A stretch of 64,000 nt of DNA, taken from CAZYME01 sp964648115. GTDB taxonomy: Bacteria; Pseudomonadota; Gammaproteobacteria; Legionellales; Legionellaceae. The stretch's first letter is position 1; each line of letters begins with the position of its first letter. Under the pieces are notes generated by a model, which saw only the letters and a program-made list of their open reading frames with translations, did no database searches and was not told the origin of the DNA. The stretch covers positions 1-64,000 of the forward strand of contig CAZYME010000010.1 of assembly GCA_964648115.1 (NCBI GenBank), read 5' to 3'. The position numbers were made by a program, and so were the translations under genes. Positions 25,985 through 34,807 of the stretch are shown one piece after another.

Positions 25985-27247
25985 ATGGTATTTGTCGCCT
26001 GCGGACTTAATCATAAAACCGCGCCTCTAGAAGTACGTGAAAAAGTAGCTCCGTCCGTGGAGAGACAAGACGCGTTACTGCATAGTTTGGCGAACTTATC
26101 TGCCGTCAACGAAGCAGCCATTCTCTCAACCTGCAATCGTACTGAAATATATTGTGATACAGATGCCCCTGACCAGCTTGCCCCATGGCTAGCACACGAA
26201 CACCAAATATCCCCGGAACTTCTTACCCCCTATTTCTACATGCATCCCGAACATCATGGAGTGCGTCACACATTGCGGGTAGCCAGCGGCTTAGATTCCA
26301 TGATGCTAGGTGAACCACAAATTTTGGGGCAGATGAAACAGGCTTACCAGCAGGCATACCAGGCTGGTACCATCAAGAATAATTTACAACACCTTTTTCA
26401 GTATGTATTCAGCGCCACAAAGCGTGTCAGGAATCAGAGCGGAATCGGCAAAAATCCTATTTCCATTGCCTATGCCGCCGTACAGCTCATTGGCAAGATT
26501 TTCACTGACTACAAGTCATTGAATGTATTCATTATTGGCTCCGGTGAAACTGCTTCCTTAGTCGCCAAATACTTACAGAAAGAAGGCGTAAAACGTTTTA
26601 TGATCGCAAGCCGCACCCACGATCATGCCCAACAACTCGCCACCACTTTAGCAGGGGAATCTGTAGCTATTGGCGATATTCCTCACCATTTATCAAAAGC
26701 TGACGTGGTCATTTCAGCGACAACCTGCCCCCTGCCCTTCATCAATAAAAGTTTGGTCGAATATGCGCTCAGCCAGCGTGCTTTTTCACCGATGTTTTTC
26801 CTGGATTTAGCAGTTCCCCGTGATATCGAAGCTAACGTGAGTGAACTAGAGGCTGTGCATGTATATAACATTGATGATCTACAAACGGTGACAGGGAAAG
26901 GAATGCACGAGCGTCAAACTGCCGCAGTGCAGGCCGAACAATTAATCGAAGCCGAATTAGATAATTATATTCGCTTGCATCGCTCGCTAAAAGCGAAAGG
27001 CATCATACGGGATTACCGCAACCAGATGCAAAACATAGCTCAATTAGAACTACAACGCGCTATGCAAAAACTCTCAGCTGGAAAATGTCAATATAGTGTC
27101 TTAACCGAGTTCAGTGAACGCCTGGTCAATAAACTCACGCACAGCCCCACTGTTGGCTTACGAAATGCCGCCTGGGACAATCGTGAAGAATTGCTTGATT
27201 TAGCCCAATACTTATTAGATAACTCCCCCTATGAAAAAATCACTTGA
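25985..27247 (+). CDS. hemA: Glutamyl-tRNA reductase
   Basis: A 420-residue enzyme reducing glutamyl-tRNA(Glu) to glutamate-1-semialdehyde with NADPH, the first committed step of C5-pathway heme synthesis. The catalytic Cys50 is in AILSTCNRTEIY. SGLDSMMLGEPQILGQMKQAY and the NADPH motif VFIIGSGETASLVAKYL are present, and a C-terminal helical dimerisation region follows. The stop lies inside the start of prfA (17-base overlap), the usual hemA-prfA-prmC arrangement. Confidence 0.97.
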   Translation: MVFVACGLNHKTAPLEVREKVAPSVERQDALLHSLANLSAVNEAAILSTCNRTEIYCDTDAPDQLAPWLAHEHQISPELLTPYFYMHPEHHGVRHTLRVASGLDSMMLGEPQILGQMKQAYQQAYQAGTIKNNLQHLFQYVFSATKRVRNQSGIGKNPISIAYAAVQLIGKIFTDYKSLNVFIIGSGETASLVAKYLQKEGVKRFMIASRTHDHAQQLATTLAGESVAIGDIPHHLSKADVVISATTCPLPFINKSLVEYALSQRAFSPMFFLDLAVPRDIEANVSELEAVHVYNIDDLQTVTGKGMHERQTAAVQAEQLIEAELDNYIRLHRSLKAKGIIRDYRNQMQNIAQLELQRAMQKLSAGKCQYSVLTEFSERLVNKLTHSPTVGLRNAAWDNREELLDLAQYLLDNSPYEKIT

Positions 27248-28319
27248 ATTAAAACTCCAGCAACTGCTTGAGCGTTTCCAAGAAATTGGACGTTTGCTCT
27301 CAGAAGCCTCCGTAATTTCGGACCAAAATCAATTTAAAGCACTGTCTAAAGAATATGCACAACTTGAACCAGTCGCGACCTGTTATAACGACTATTTGGA
27401 AGCGCAAGCTAACCTTGACTCATTACAAGAGATGCAGCAAGGGGAAGACAAAGAGTTGGCTGCTATGGCTGGCGAAGAAATTGATGCAGCAACTGCTGTA
27501 GTAGAGAAGCTTGATGAAGAGTTGCAATGGCATTTGATCCCTAAAGATCCCGATGATGAGCGCAATATTTACTTAGAAGTACGCGCTGGAACAGGTGGTG
27601 ACGAAGCTGCCATTTTTGCCGGTGATTTATTCCGCATGTATAGCCGCTATGCTGAGACACAAGGCTGGCAATTGGAAGTTATCAGTGCCAATCATGGTGA
27701 GCATGGTGGGTATAAAGAAGTTATTGCACGTGTTAGCGGAAACAATGTGTATGCTCAATTAAAATTTGAATCAGGTACCCATCGCGTACAACGGGTTCCG
27801 GAAACTGAATCTCAAGGGCGTGTCCACACCTCAGCCTGCACCGTTGCCATCATGCCCGAAGTAGAGGAAATCGATGAAATCTTAATCAGTAGTGATGATC
27901 TTCGCATCGATACTTACCGCTCCTCCGGTGCCGGCGGCCAGCATGTTAATAAAACAGACTCAGCCATACGGATTACCCATTTACCAACTGGAGTAGTTGT
28001 AGAGTGCCAAGATGAACGCTCACAACATAAAAACCGCGCCAAAGCGATGGCCTTGTTAAAAACCAGGCTTTTAGATGCCGAGCAAAGCAAACAACGACAA
28101 GAGCAAGCCCAAACTCGAAAATTACTGGTCGGCAGTGGCGATCGCTCTGAACGCATTCGTACCTATAATTTTCCGCAGGGTCGCTTAACCGATCACCGTA
28201 TCAATCTTACTATTTACCAATTAAATGACGTGATAGCGGGCGACATATCAATGGTTGTCGATGCATTAAAACGTGAACACCATGCGGAGTTACTCGCTGA
28301 ACTAGGGCGTCATGACTGA
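27231..28319 (+). CDS. prfA: Peptide chain release factor 1
   Basis: A 362-residue release factor recognising UAA and UAG. The GGQ motif is at residues 235-237 (GAGGQHVNKTDSA) and the stop-codon reading PxT motif at 190-192 (VPETES). The adjacent PrmC is the enzyme that methylates this Gln. It overlaps hemA at the 5' end and prmC at the 3' end, so the three are translationally coupled. Confidence 0.97.
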   Translation: MKKSLELKLQQLLERFQEIGRLLSEASVISDQNQFKALSKEYAQLEPVATCYNDYLEAQANLDSLQEMQQGEDKELAAMAGEEIDAATAVVEKLDEELQWHLIPKDPDDERNIYLEVRAGTGGDEAAIFAGDLFRMYSRYAETQGWQLEVISANHGEHGGYKEVIARVSGNNVYAQLKFESGTHRVQRVPETESQGRVHTSACTVAIMPEVEEIDEILISSDDLRIDTYRSSGAGGQHVNKTDSAIRITHLPTGVVVECQDERSQHKNRAKAMALLKTRLLDAEQSKQRQEQAQTRKLLVGSGDRSERIRTYNFPQGRLTDHRINLTIYQLNDVIAGDISMVVDALKREHHAELLAELGRHD

Positions 28320-29151
28320 TATAAAACACGCACTAAAACAAGCTATAACATTGTTGAATAACTCAAGCCCTAGCGCACAACTCGATGCAGAAATCTTGTT
28401 AGCCTACGCCCTCAACACATCACGCACATTTTTATATACTCACCCCGAACACGCGCTTGATCACACTCAACAAGAAACCTACCAGCAGTTAGTAACAAAG
28501 CGCCATGAAGGGCTACCCATCGCTTATTTGACAAACAGCCGTGAATTTTGGTCTTTGCCTTTACGGGTATGCAAAGACACGCTAATCCCTAGGCCTGAAA
28601 CGGAATTATTAGTCGAACTCACATTGGCTTTACTCAAAGACACTTCACCGGCTTCTGTTATTGATTTAGGCACTGGTAGTGGTGCCATTGCATTGGCTCT
28701 CGCCTCAGAAAGACCTGATTGGCAAATAATCGCTTGTGATGCTAACCAAGGAGCAGTAAATACTGCTTGTTACAACGCAACTAATTTGGGCTTAACCAAC
28801 CTGCATATTTGCCACTCTGACTGGTTTGCGTCGATACCTCAACACCAATTTAATGCTGTTGTCTCTAATCCGCCTTATATCGCGAAAGACGACCCTCATT
28901 TAACAGAAGGCGATGTTCGTTTTGAGCCGAAAGAAGCGCTTATCAGCGGTGTGGATGGTTTGGAGTCATTGAACTATATAATTCAGGCCAGCTATGACCG
29001 TTTACTACCAGGGGGGTTATTGTTATTGGAGCATGGATATGACCAAAAAAAAGCCGTTACATCTTTACTGAAGGCGCGTGGTTATGAGCAAGTCCATTGC
29101 TGGCAAGATTGGCAAGGGCATGATCGCGTAAGTGGTGGGTGGCGCCTGTAG
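28312..29151 (+). CDS. prmC: Release factor glutamine methyltransferase
   Basis: A 279-residue SAM-dependent methyltransferase that modifies the GGQ glutamine of RF1 and RF2. It has a helical N-terminal domain, LIPRPETELLVE, motif I VIDLGTGSGAIALALA, and the catalytic VVSNPPYIAKDDPHL. It overlaps prfA by eight bases. A T-rich stretch around 29206-29220 after the stop may end the operon. Confidence 0.96.
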   Translation: MTDIKHALKQAITLLNNSSPSAQLDAEILLAYALNTSRTFLYTHPEHALDHTQQETYQQLVTKRHEGLPIAYLTNSREFWSLPLRVCKDTLIPRPETELLVELTLALLKDTSPASVIDLGTGSGAIALALASERPDWQIIACDANQGAVNTACYNATNLGLTNLHICHSDWFASIPQHQFNAVVSNPPYIAKDDPHLTEGDVRFEPKEALISGVDGLESLNYIIQASYDRLLPGGLLLLEHGYDQKKAVTSLLKARGYEQVHCWQDWQGHDRVSGGWRL

Positions 29152-29247
29152 GAATATGATATAGTCATTGCATGAGCCAATCACAATTGTGCTAAAAATA
29201 TAAAAAACACCCTTTTTTTAGGCATATTTATTTTTAATGGGCTATAG

Positions 29248-29276
29248 TTGATGAATAACCTAATTTTTGATATACC
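29248..29276 (+). promoter_or_regulatory. Candidate sigma-70 promoter for dksA
   Basis: TTGATG (29248-29253) and TATACC (29271-29276) are separated by 17 bases, about 65 bp before the dksA start. It fits the consensus but rests on sequence match only. Confidence 0.4.
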
Positions 29277-29340
29277 TAGCCCTTTTCGATAATATTAGTA
29301 GGGTTTGTTGAAAGGAGCAGTTCGGTAGCAGGAGGCAGCT

Positions 29341-29817
29341 ATGCCAAACCAAACAATTGATTTAACCAAAGAGAGTAGACACAACGTGAAAAATGACGCC
29401 GTTGGAAGTATGGGAATCGCCCCCTATCAAGAAACTGGGGACGAAGAGTACATGAATGACAAACAGCTCGCGCACATCGAGAAAATTCTGCTTGCGTGGC
29501 GTCAATCATTAATGGAAGAAGTGGATAGAACGGTTAGCCACATGAAAGATGAAGCAGCAAACTTCCCTGATCCATCCGACCGCGCTAGCCAAGAAGAAGA
29601 ATTTAGCATCGAACTGCGCACCCGCGATCGCGAGCGAAAATTAATTAAAAAAATCGAAGATGCTTTGGAAAGGCTACGTGATGACGATTTTGGTTATTGT
29701 GAAGCCTGCGGAGTTGAAATCGGTTTACGCCGTTTAGAAGCGCGCCCTACAGCCACTTTGTGTATCGATTGTAAGACCTTATCGGAAATCAAGGAACGGC
29801 AGAACCAGGGGAATTAA
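29341..29817 (+). CDS. dksA: RNA polymerase-binding transcription factor DksA
   Basis: A 158-residue DksA. MNDKQLAHIEKILLAWRQSLMEEVDRTV starts the coiled coil, and its tip carries the invariant acidic pair in FPDPSDRASQEEEF. The zinc finger follows (CEACGVEIGLRRLEARPTATLCIDC). It acts with ppGpp in the secondary channel of RNA polymerase and controls the stringent response and, in Legionella, virulence differentiation. The N-terminus is about seven residues longer than in E. coli. GGAGG lies a few bases upstream of the ATG. Confidence 0.97.
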   Translation: MPNQTIDLTKESRHNVKNDAVGSMGIAPYQETGDEEYMNDKQLAHIEKILLAWRQSLMEEVDRTVSHMKDEAANFPDPSDRASQEEEFSIELRTRDRERKLIKKIEDALERLRDDDFGYCEACGVEIGLRRLEARPTATLCIDCKTLSEIKERQNQGN

Positions 29818-29822
29818 TCTTT

Positions 29823-29973
29823 AATGTGGCACTTCGTGCGCTGATCGAAACCACTATTAAATGTAGGTTGGCACCATCGGCCCAACAAGCGCACGAAGTG
29901 CCACATTATTATGTTAGAGATCATGTTTGGTGGCGCTTCGCACAGTTGTTGGGCCGTTGGCGCCAACCTACAT
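29823..29973. repeat. Two interleaved inverted repeats (family D) between convergent genes
   Basis: Repeat 1: a perfect 20-bp pair, 29823-29842 with 29888-29907 (AATGTGGCACTTCGTGCGCT). Repeat 2: ATGTAGGTTGGC (29861-29872) and GGCCCAACAA (29879-29888) pair with TTGTTGGGCC (29946-29955) and GCCAACCTACAT (29962-29973). The right arm of repeat 1 lies between the arms of repeat 2. They fill the gap between the ends of dksA and waaA and may act as a bidirectional transcription barrier. Confidence 0.75.
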
Positions 29974-30001
29974 CTAAGTTGCTCAGCGACGTCTCGAAGC
30001 A

Positions 30002-31264
30002 TCACCTTCCCAAAATCCCCTCAATCTTCTCCATATACCGCCCCACTGTCCCCTTATTAGCCTCCAACACCCTTGAAGCATTTGCAATCTGCTGCCGCCG
30101 CTTCGCTTTATTGCCATGCATCACCCCAATAGCAGCGATTAACTCATCAACGCCCTCAGCCATAACCAGCGCCTCTGCTGCGCACAAATCGCGACAAATC
30201 GCCTTAGAGTTATTCATATAAGGCCCAGTAAACACAGGCACCTGAACCGCTATAGGCTCCAAAACATTATGCCCACCTATAGGCACCAAACTCCCACCCA
30301 CAAAAGCATAATCACTGGTTTGATAAAAACTCAGCAATTCACCCATGGAATCAATAACAATCACATCAGTATGATTATCAATAGTCGCAGCTTGACTACG
30401 CCGCCCAGTAGTAAAACCCTGCGCTCCACTCAATTGATAAACCTCATCAAAACGCTCAGGATGCCGCGGCACAATTAATAACACTACATCAGGTATCACA
30501 GCTTTAAGCTTACTCAAACGCGATAAAATCTGCTTCTCTTCATCATTATGCGTACTCGCAGCGATAACAACTGTACGCTCTTTTCCCCATTGATTTTTTA
30601 ATTGCTCACAATCTTTGCTAGCAGAAATTCGCATCTGCAAATCAAATTTTATATTCCCTAATACCTGAACCAAATCCTCAGCAGCTCCTAACGCAATAAA
30701 ACGCTTAGCATCGTCCTCGCTTTGCGCAAAAATTGCAGTAAATTGATTCAGCACTGGCTTAAACATAAACCGAGCTTTTTCATAACTTTTAAAAGAATGG
30801 TCAGATAAACGTGCATTGACCAGCACCAACGGCATCTTTATGCGTTTTGCCTGATAAATTAAGTTAGGCCACAACTCGGTTTCCATAATAATGCCCAAAC
30901 GCGGCTTAGTATTTTTGAAAAACCGTCGAACTGCCTGAGGAAAATCATAAGGAACATACTGATGCTCAACCTGCTCACCAAAACGCTTAATAACATGCTG
31001 CGAGCCCGTAGGGGTCATCGTAGTGACAAGCACCCGCCACTTCTTAGCCAACAGGGCATCAATCAAAGGTGTGGCTGCAACAACCTCCCCCAAAGATACT
31101 GCATGCAACCAAACATCAACAGGCGTATTCACTACCCCTTTACCAAGCGAAAAACGCTCTAAAATACGCTGACGATAAGCAGGCAACTTACGGCCTTTCA
31201 AATACAAACGTAATATAAAGAGAGGAGATAATAAATAGAGAAAAAAAGTATAGAGATAGCGCAT
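30002..31264 (-). CDS. waaA: 3-deoxy-D-manno-octulosonic-acid (Kdo) transferase
   Basis: A 420-residue inner-membrane-anchored GT-30 glycosyltransferase that adds Kdo from CMP-Kdo to lipid IVA in lipopolysaccharide core synthesis. It has an N-terminal hydrophobic anchor (LYTFFLYLLSPLFILRLYL), WLHAVSLGEVVAATPLIDAL, IMETELWPNLI and the C-terminal VGGSLVPIGGHNVLEPIA nucleotide-sugar site. It is monocistronic, convergent with dksA. Confidence 0.95.
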   Translation of the reverse strand: MRYLYTFFLYLLSPLFILRLYLKGRKLPAYRQRILERFSLGKGVVNTPVDVWLHAVSLGEVVAATPLIDALLAKKWRVLVTTMTPTGSQHVIKRFGEQVEHQYVPYDFPQAVRRFFKNTKPRLGIIMETELWPNLIYQAKRIKMPLVLVNARLSDHSFKSYEKARFMFKPVLNQFTAIFAQSEDDAKRFIALGAAEDLVQVLGNIKFDLQMRISASKDCEQLKNQWGKERTVVIAASTHNDEEKQILSRLSKLKAVIPDVVLLIVPRHPERFDEVYQLSGAQGFTTGRRSQAATIDNHTDVIVIDSMGELLSFYQTSDYAFVGGSLVPIGGHNVLEPIAVQVPVFTGPYMNNSKAICRDLCAAEALVMAEGVDELIAAIGVMHGNKAKRRQQIANASRVLEANKGTVGRYMEKIEGILGR

Positions 31265-31383
31265 AAATAAAAGTCGTTAAAAAAAGACCATTATATACCC
31301 TGGGCGTGTTGGCATTTCAAGGTTAAAAATTAACGCTGTAAGGCAAACAAGCAAATATTTGTTTTAAAAACAAACAAATAGCG

Positions 31384-31389
31384 TATAAT
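31384..31389 (+). promoter_or_regulatory. Candidate -10 element of the following orphan gene
   Basis: A perfect TATAAT lies 35 bp before the ATG. Upstream is an AT-rich near-palindrome TTTGTTTT..AAAACAAA rather than a good -35 box, which suggests activator dependence or an operator. Only the -10 is convincing. Confidence 0.4.
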
Positions 31390-31424
31390 GCGCGTTTAAA
31401 TTCATCTACTATTGAGGCTGCACC

Positions 31425-32159
31425 ATGAAATTGCGAGAGTTTATAGATTCTACTAGAAAACTGCTAGATGCAGGGGTTTTTGCAGAATCTCGGAATGAAT
31501 TAGGGCCGGCATTGCGCGAGTTATGCAGCGCTCTTGAAGAGAAAAGGGATCTTGATCCAGAACTAATAGCACCTTGTGTTTATATTACTTATTCAAAGAA
31601 TGCTTTATACGATGGTAACTTGACACCTATAAAAGCCTGGAAGTTCTTGCATCACGCTCTGGATGGCTCCATCGTTTGGAATCGTAAACATGCGCCATTA
31701 TTTCTTGAACGGCTTAATGGAGAATTTGAGAAAGCAGAATACTCCGACAAGTTCAAAGAGCTCTTTCTAACCACATTATCCGACCAGAGACAAAAAAATT
31801 CTGCACTGAATGACTACATCGAAGATTTACCAAGAAATGAATCTGAAGCCACAACAGAACACTTGGAGCAACCAGGCTCCCCTCTTCCAACTGGCCAAGC
31901 AGAACCAAACTATAATTTTCTACTATACGCCGCAGCAGCACTCTCATTAGCAGCCGCAATAGCTTCTCTGATCGTAGTCATATTAGCATTAGCCTCAGTT
32001 ATTGCACTCCCTACCGCTGGAATCATTGCTGCAGCAGCCGTTGCAGCAGTGGCAACAATTGCCCCAGCATACGCAGCTTTCAAATTCTTTAGACCAGCTC
32101 CTGGAAGTAATGTAGGCCAGGCCACAGAGCTAGAAGACCAAGTAGTAACGACACCGTAA
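31425..32159 (+). CDS. Orphan protein with C-terminal membrane hairpin, candidate effector
   Basis: A 244-residue protein, family not recognised. Residues 1-160 are soluble and helical, with a Pro/Glu-rich linker. Residues about 163-223 contain two long Ala/Val/Ile-rich transmembrane segments (YAAAALSLAAAIASLIVVILALASV and AGIIAAAAVAAVATIAPAYAAF), followed by a short acidic tail. This soluble domain plus C-terminal hairpin is often seen in bacterial proteins that insert in host membranes, but no export signal is proven. GAGG is spaced 7 bases from the ATG. Confidence 0.55.
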   Translation: MKLREFIDSTRKLLDAGVFAESRNELGPALRELCSALEEKRDLDPELIAPCVYITYSKNALYDGNLTPIKAWKFLHHALDGSIVWNRKHAPLFLERLNGEFEKAEYSDKFKELFLTTLSDQRQKNSALNDYIEDLPRNESEATTEHLEQPGSPLPTGQAEPNYNFLLYAAAALSLAAAIASLIVVILALASVIALPTAGIIAAAAVAAVATIAPAYAAFKFFRPAPGSNVGQATELEDQVVTTP

Positions 32160-32170
32160 ATTCTCACCAG

Positions 32171-32287
32171 ATCAATGTAGCCCGTATTGAGCGCAGCGGA
32201 ATGCGGGAATGGACTCCCGGTTTGTTCCCGCCACATTACGGGTTTAGGCGCTTCGCGCAGTTGTTGGGTCAATGACCCAACCTACAT
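32171..32287. repeat. Composite of repeat families E and D
   Basis: A family E copy (AATCAATGTAGCCCGTATTG..GCGGGAAT, 32171-32210), a variant half (CCCGGTTTGTTCCCGCC), then a family D half (GCGCTTCGCGCAGTTGTTGG and a TTGGGTCAATGACCCAA palindrome, to 32287). Together they fill much of the gap upstream of the bufferin genes. The palindrome may end the upstream transcript. Confidence 0.65.
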
Positions 32288-32396
32288 ATATTTCTTCTTT
32301 TTTCTTATCCAAAACTCGCGTTAATTTAATTAAAATATTCCATTTTTAATAACTATATGCTAATGATCGCTGCATCTTATTAACAAGAGACATTCC

Positions 32397-32660
32397 ATGG
32401 ATCTGGATAAAATTGTTAAATCTGCAATGACAAGCTTGCTTGCTCTTTCAGCAATAAGTACCTGCATAACTAGTACCAACGCCAACGCCGCTGTGAAAAT
32501 GGAAAAATGCTACGGTATCGTCAAAGCCGGCATGAATGACTGTCAAACCGCAAAAGCCTCCTGTGCAGGCTCCTCCATCAAAGATAAACAGCCCGATGCC
32601 TTCATTTTATTACCTACTGGGACTTGCGATAAATTAGCCGGCGGAACCCTTAAACCCTAG
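32397..32660 (+). CDS. bufA1: BufA1-type bufferin precursor (DUF2282)
   Basis: An 87-residue precursor. A signal peptide runs to about residue 32 (ending ANAA). The mature part has KCYGIVKAGMNDCQTAKASCAG and a later PTGTCDKLAGG, giving four cysteines (38, 49, 56, 77) in the DUF2282 pattern. Family knowledge: such precursors are modified by MNIO (DUF692) enzymes, which turn Cys into thiooxazole, and are exported as periplasmic copper-binding bufferins. Here it is first in a cluster with bufB, bufC and a second precursor type, but is separated from them by two YceI genes. AGAG lies before the ATG. Confidence 0.85.
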   Translation: MDLDKIVKSAMTSLLALSAISTCITSTNANAAVKMEKCYGIVKAGMNDCQTAKASCAGSSIKDKQPDAFILLPTGTCDKLAGGTLKP

Positions 32661-32683
32661 TTACATATTGCATGGAGCATTTA

Positions 32684-33271
32684 ATGAAACGGACTTTCAC
32701 TTGGATTGTTGTGTTCTTCTCGTTACTACTGGCCCCCCTTACCCAAGCCCTAGCATCACTAGAACCTTTCACCATTGATCCCCAACATTCCTATGTTCTC
32801 TGGCACATTGACCATTTTGGATTTTCTAACCCCTCCGGAAAATGGATGGTGCATGGCACCTTAGAACTAGACAAAGCCAAGCCACAAAACAGTAAAGTTA
32901 GCGTAACTATTCATGTTGCCCAAGTCGTAACAGGTGTCCCCGAATTAGATAAACATCTAAGAACCAAACTTTTCTTTTATACAGAGAAATTCCCGCTCGC
33001 CACGTTTACCAGTGATAAAATCAGTATGACAGGCAAAAGATCAGCGAAAATTACCGGAATGCTCACCGTACGCGGAGTCACCAAACCAATCACTCTAAAT
33101 GCTACCCTCAATAAAGTAGGCCAAAATCCAATATCTAATAGAATGTCTGTAGGCTTTAGCGCAGATACAGAACTCAAACGCAGCGACTTTAATATCAATA
33201 CCTTATCGCCTGGCTTAGGGGATGAAGTAAAAATTAATATTGAACTTGAGGCATACCAAAAAACATTATGA
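32684..33271 (+). CDS. YceI family periplasmic protein, copy 1
   Basis: About 195 residues from the ATG at 32684, which has GGAG six bases upstream (the ATG at 32672 is less likely). A signal peptide (MKRTFTWIVVFFSLLLAPLTQALA) is followed by the YceI lipocalin-like barrel: FTIDPQHSYVLWHIDHFGFSNPSGKW, KFPLATFTSDKI, ITGMLTVRGVTKPITLNATL, SVGFSADTELKRSDFNI. YceI barrels bind isoprenoid lipids such as quinones. Its place between the bufferin precursor and the maturase suggests a link to periplasmic redox or metal stress. That link is inferred. Confidence 0.88.
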   Translation: MKRTFTWIVVFFSLLLAPLTQALASLEPFTIDPQHSYVLWHIDHFGFSNPSGKWMVHGTLELDKAKPQNSKVSVTIHVAQVVTGVPELDKHLRTKLFFYTEKFPLATFTSDKISMTGKRSAKITGMLTVRGVTKPITLNATLNKVGQNPISNRMSVGFSADTELKRSDFNINTLSPGLGDEVKINIELEAYQKTL

Positions 33272-33299
33272 TACATGATAACATTATGCAGAGGATGCT

Positions 33300-33872
33300 A
33301 TGGCCATGAAAAATATTAGAAAATTAGTTTTTTTAATTACAGGATTACTCCCACTAATCGCTAGTGCTGATGTTGCGAGCTGGAAAATGATCCCTGAGAA
33401 AAGCTCCATAACGTTTACTGCCACGCAAAATAACTCTCCGGTCAAAGGCCAATTTAAATCATTCACCAGCGATATTAGTTTTGATCCTGAGCAACTTAAT
33501 GCAAGCCATATAACGGTAACAGTTGATATAGGCTCTGTAACCGCCTCTTACGAAGAGGTAGCAGACACGCTTAAAACAGCAGATTGGTTTAATATAAAGC
33601 TATTTCCTCAAGCGATTTTCAAAGCAAGCTCGTTTACCAAAATGGGGAAGGATAAATATAAAGCTCGCGGAACATTAACTATTCGCGATAAAACCATTCC
33701 GATTAAATTATTTTTTTCTGCTGAACCGTTATCCAAAACAAGTGCCCATGCAGAAGGAACCACCACTATAAAGCGCTCCTGGTTTGGTGTGGGAAAAGGT
33801 GAATGGGCTAGCACCAAAGAAATAAAAGACCAGGTCATTATCAACTTCACAATCACAGCCACACGAGGCTAA
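33300..33872 (+). CDS. YceI family periplasmic protein, copy 2
   Basis: A 190-residue protein with a signal peptide (IRKLVFLITGLLPLIASA) and a second YceI barrel: WKMIPEKSSITFTATQNNSPVKGQFKSF, DWFNIKLFPQAIFKAS, ARGTLTIRDKTIPIKL, TIKRSWFGVGKGEWAST. It is closer to the cytochrome-associated YceI form than to copy 1, so the two are paralogues rather than a recent duplication. GAGGA is upstream of the ATG. bufB starts 8 bp after its stop, so co-transcription is very likely. Confidence 0.87.
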   Translation: MAMKNIRKLVFLITGLLPLIASADVASWKMIPEKSSITFTATQNNSPVKGQFKSFTSDISFDPEQLNASHITVTVDIGSVTASYEEVADTLKTADWFNIKLFPQAIFKASSFTKMGKDKYKARGTLTIRDKTIPIKLFFSAEPLSKTSAHAEGTTTIKRSWFGVGKGEWASTKEIKDQVIINFTITATRG

Positions 33873-33880
33873 ATCCTATA

Positions 33881-34807
33881 ATGCTTAAAAAAAAATTAAC
33901 TCCACCCCACCTCCTCTCGCCGACGTCCTGCGGCGAGGGTAATGAGCGGTCACAAAAAAAACCTTACTTGGGTTTTGGGTTAGGGCTTAGAACAGAGCAT
34001 TACGAAACGATTCTAGAGGAAAAACCCGCCATAGATTGGCTTGAAGTCATTACTGAAAACTACCTGGTTCCAGGCGGGAAACCCTTGTATTTCTTAGATA
34101 AAATTCGTGAACACTATCCCATGGTTATGCATGGTGTTTCCATGTCTATTGGAAGTTGCGACCCCATTGATTGGGATTATTTAAAACATGTCAACAACTT
34201 AGCCCAACGCATTCAACCCCAATGGCTATCTGATCATCTATGTTGGACAGGCGTACACCACAAAAATATCCATGACCTACTACCCCTACCCTACACAGAA
34301 GAAGTTATTGATCATGTAGCGAGCCGCATTCGACAGGTACAAGATTTTTTAGGAAGACAAATACTCATAGAAAACGTATCTAGCTATATTGCCTACCAAG
34401 ATTCCCTAATGCCAGAGTGGGAGTTTGTGAGGGAAATTATCGAGCGCGCCGATTGCCTCATGTTACTAGATGTGAACAATATATACGTAAGTGGCATTAA
34501 CCATGAATTCAACCCCATTGATTACATCACGGCGATTCCAAGCGATAGGATTTACCAAATCCATTTAGCTGGCCACTCTGATATGGGCGATTATATGATT
34601 GATACCCATGATAATGACATTATCGACCCCGTATGGGATTTATATGCTGAAACAATACGCCATCATGGAGCCATTTCTACCATGATAGAACGCGACGACA
34701 ATATCCCTCCCCTTTCAGAATTACTAACCGAACTAAACCGCGCAAAAGAAATTGCAAAAGCAATAATAGCTCCCGCGAATACGTATTTTGAAAAGGAAAC
34801 CCTATGA
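33881..34807 (+). CDS. bufB: BufB, MNIO (DUF692) bufferin-modifying enzyme
   Basis: A 308-residue TIM-barrel enzyme of the multinuclear non-heme iron-dependent oxidative family, which converts precursor cysteines to 5-thiooxazoles. Metal-site motifs are seen in order: GLGLRTEHYE, MHGVSMSIGS, WLSDHLCW, LIENVSSY, MLLDVNNIYVS, IHLAGHSDMG, DTHDND and MIERDDNIP. The first ~25 residues (before KKPYLGFGLGLR) are not family-like and are encoded by a palindrome, CTCGCCG..CGGCGAG at 33916-33937, so the N-terminus looks extended by a small repeat. The stop overlaps the start of bufC. Confidence 0.9.
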   Translation: MLKKKLTPPHLLSPTSCGEGNERSQKKPYLGFGLGLRTEHYETILEEKPAIDWLEVITENYLVPGGKPLYFLDKIREHYPMVMHGVSMSIGSCDPIDWDYLKHVNNLAQRIQPQWLSDHLCWTGVHHKNIHDLLPLPYTEEVIDHVASRIRQVQDFLGRQILIENVSSYIAYQDSLMPEWEFVREIIERADCLMLLDVNNIYVSGINHEFNPIDYITAIPSDRIYQIHLAGHSDMGDYMIDTHDNDIIDPVWDLYAETIRHHGAISTMIERDDNIPPLSELLTELNRAKEIAKAIIAPANTYFEKETL

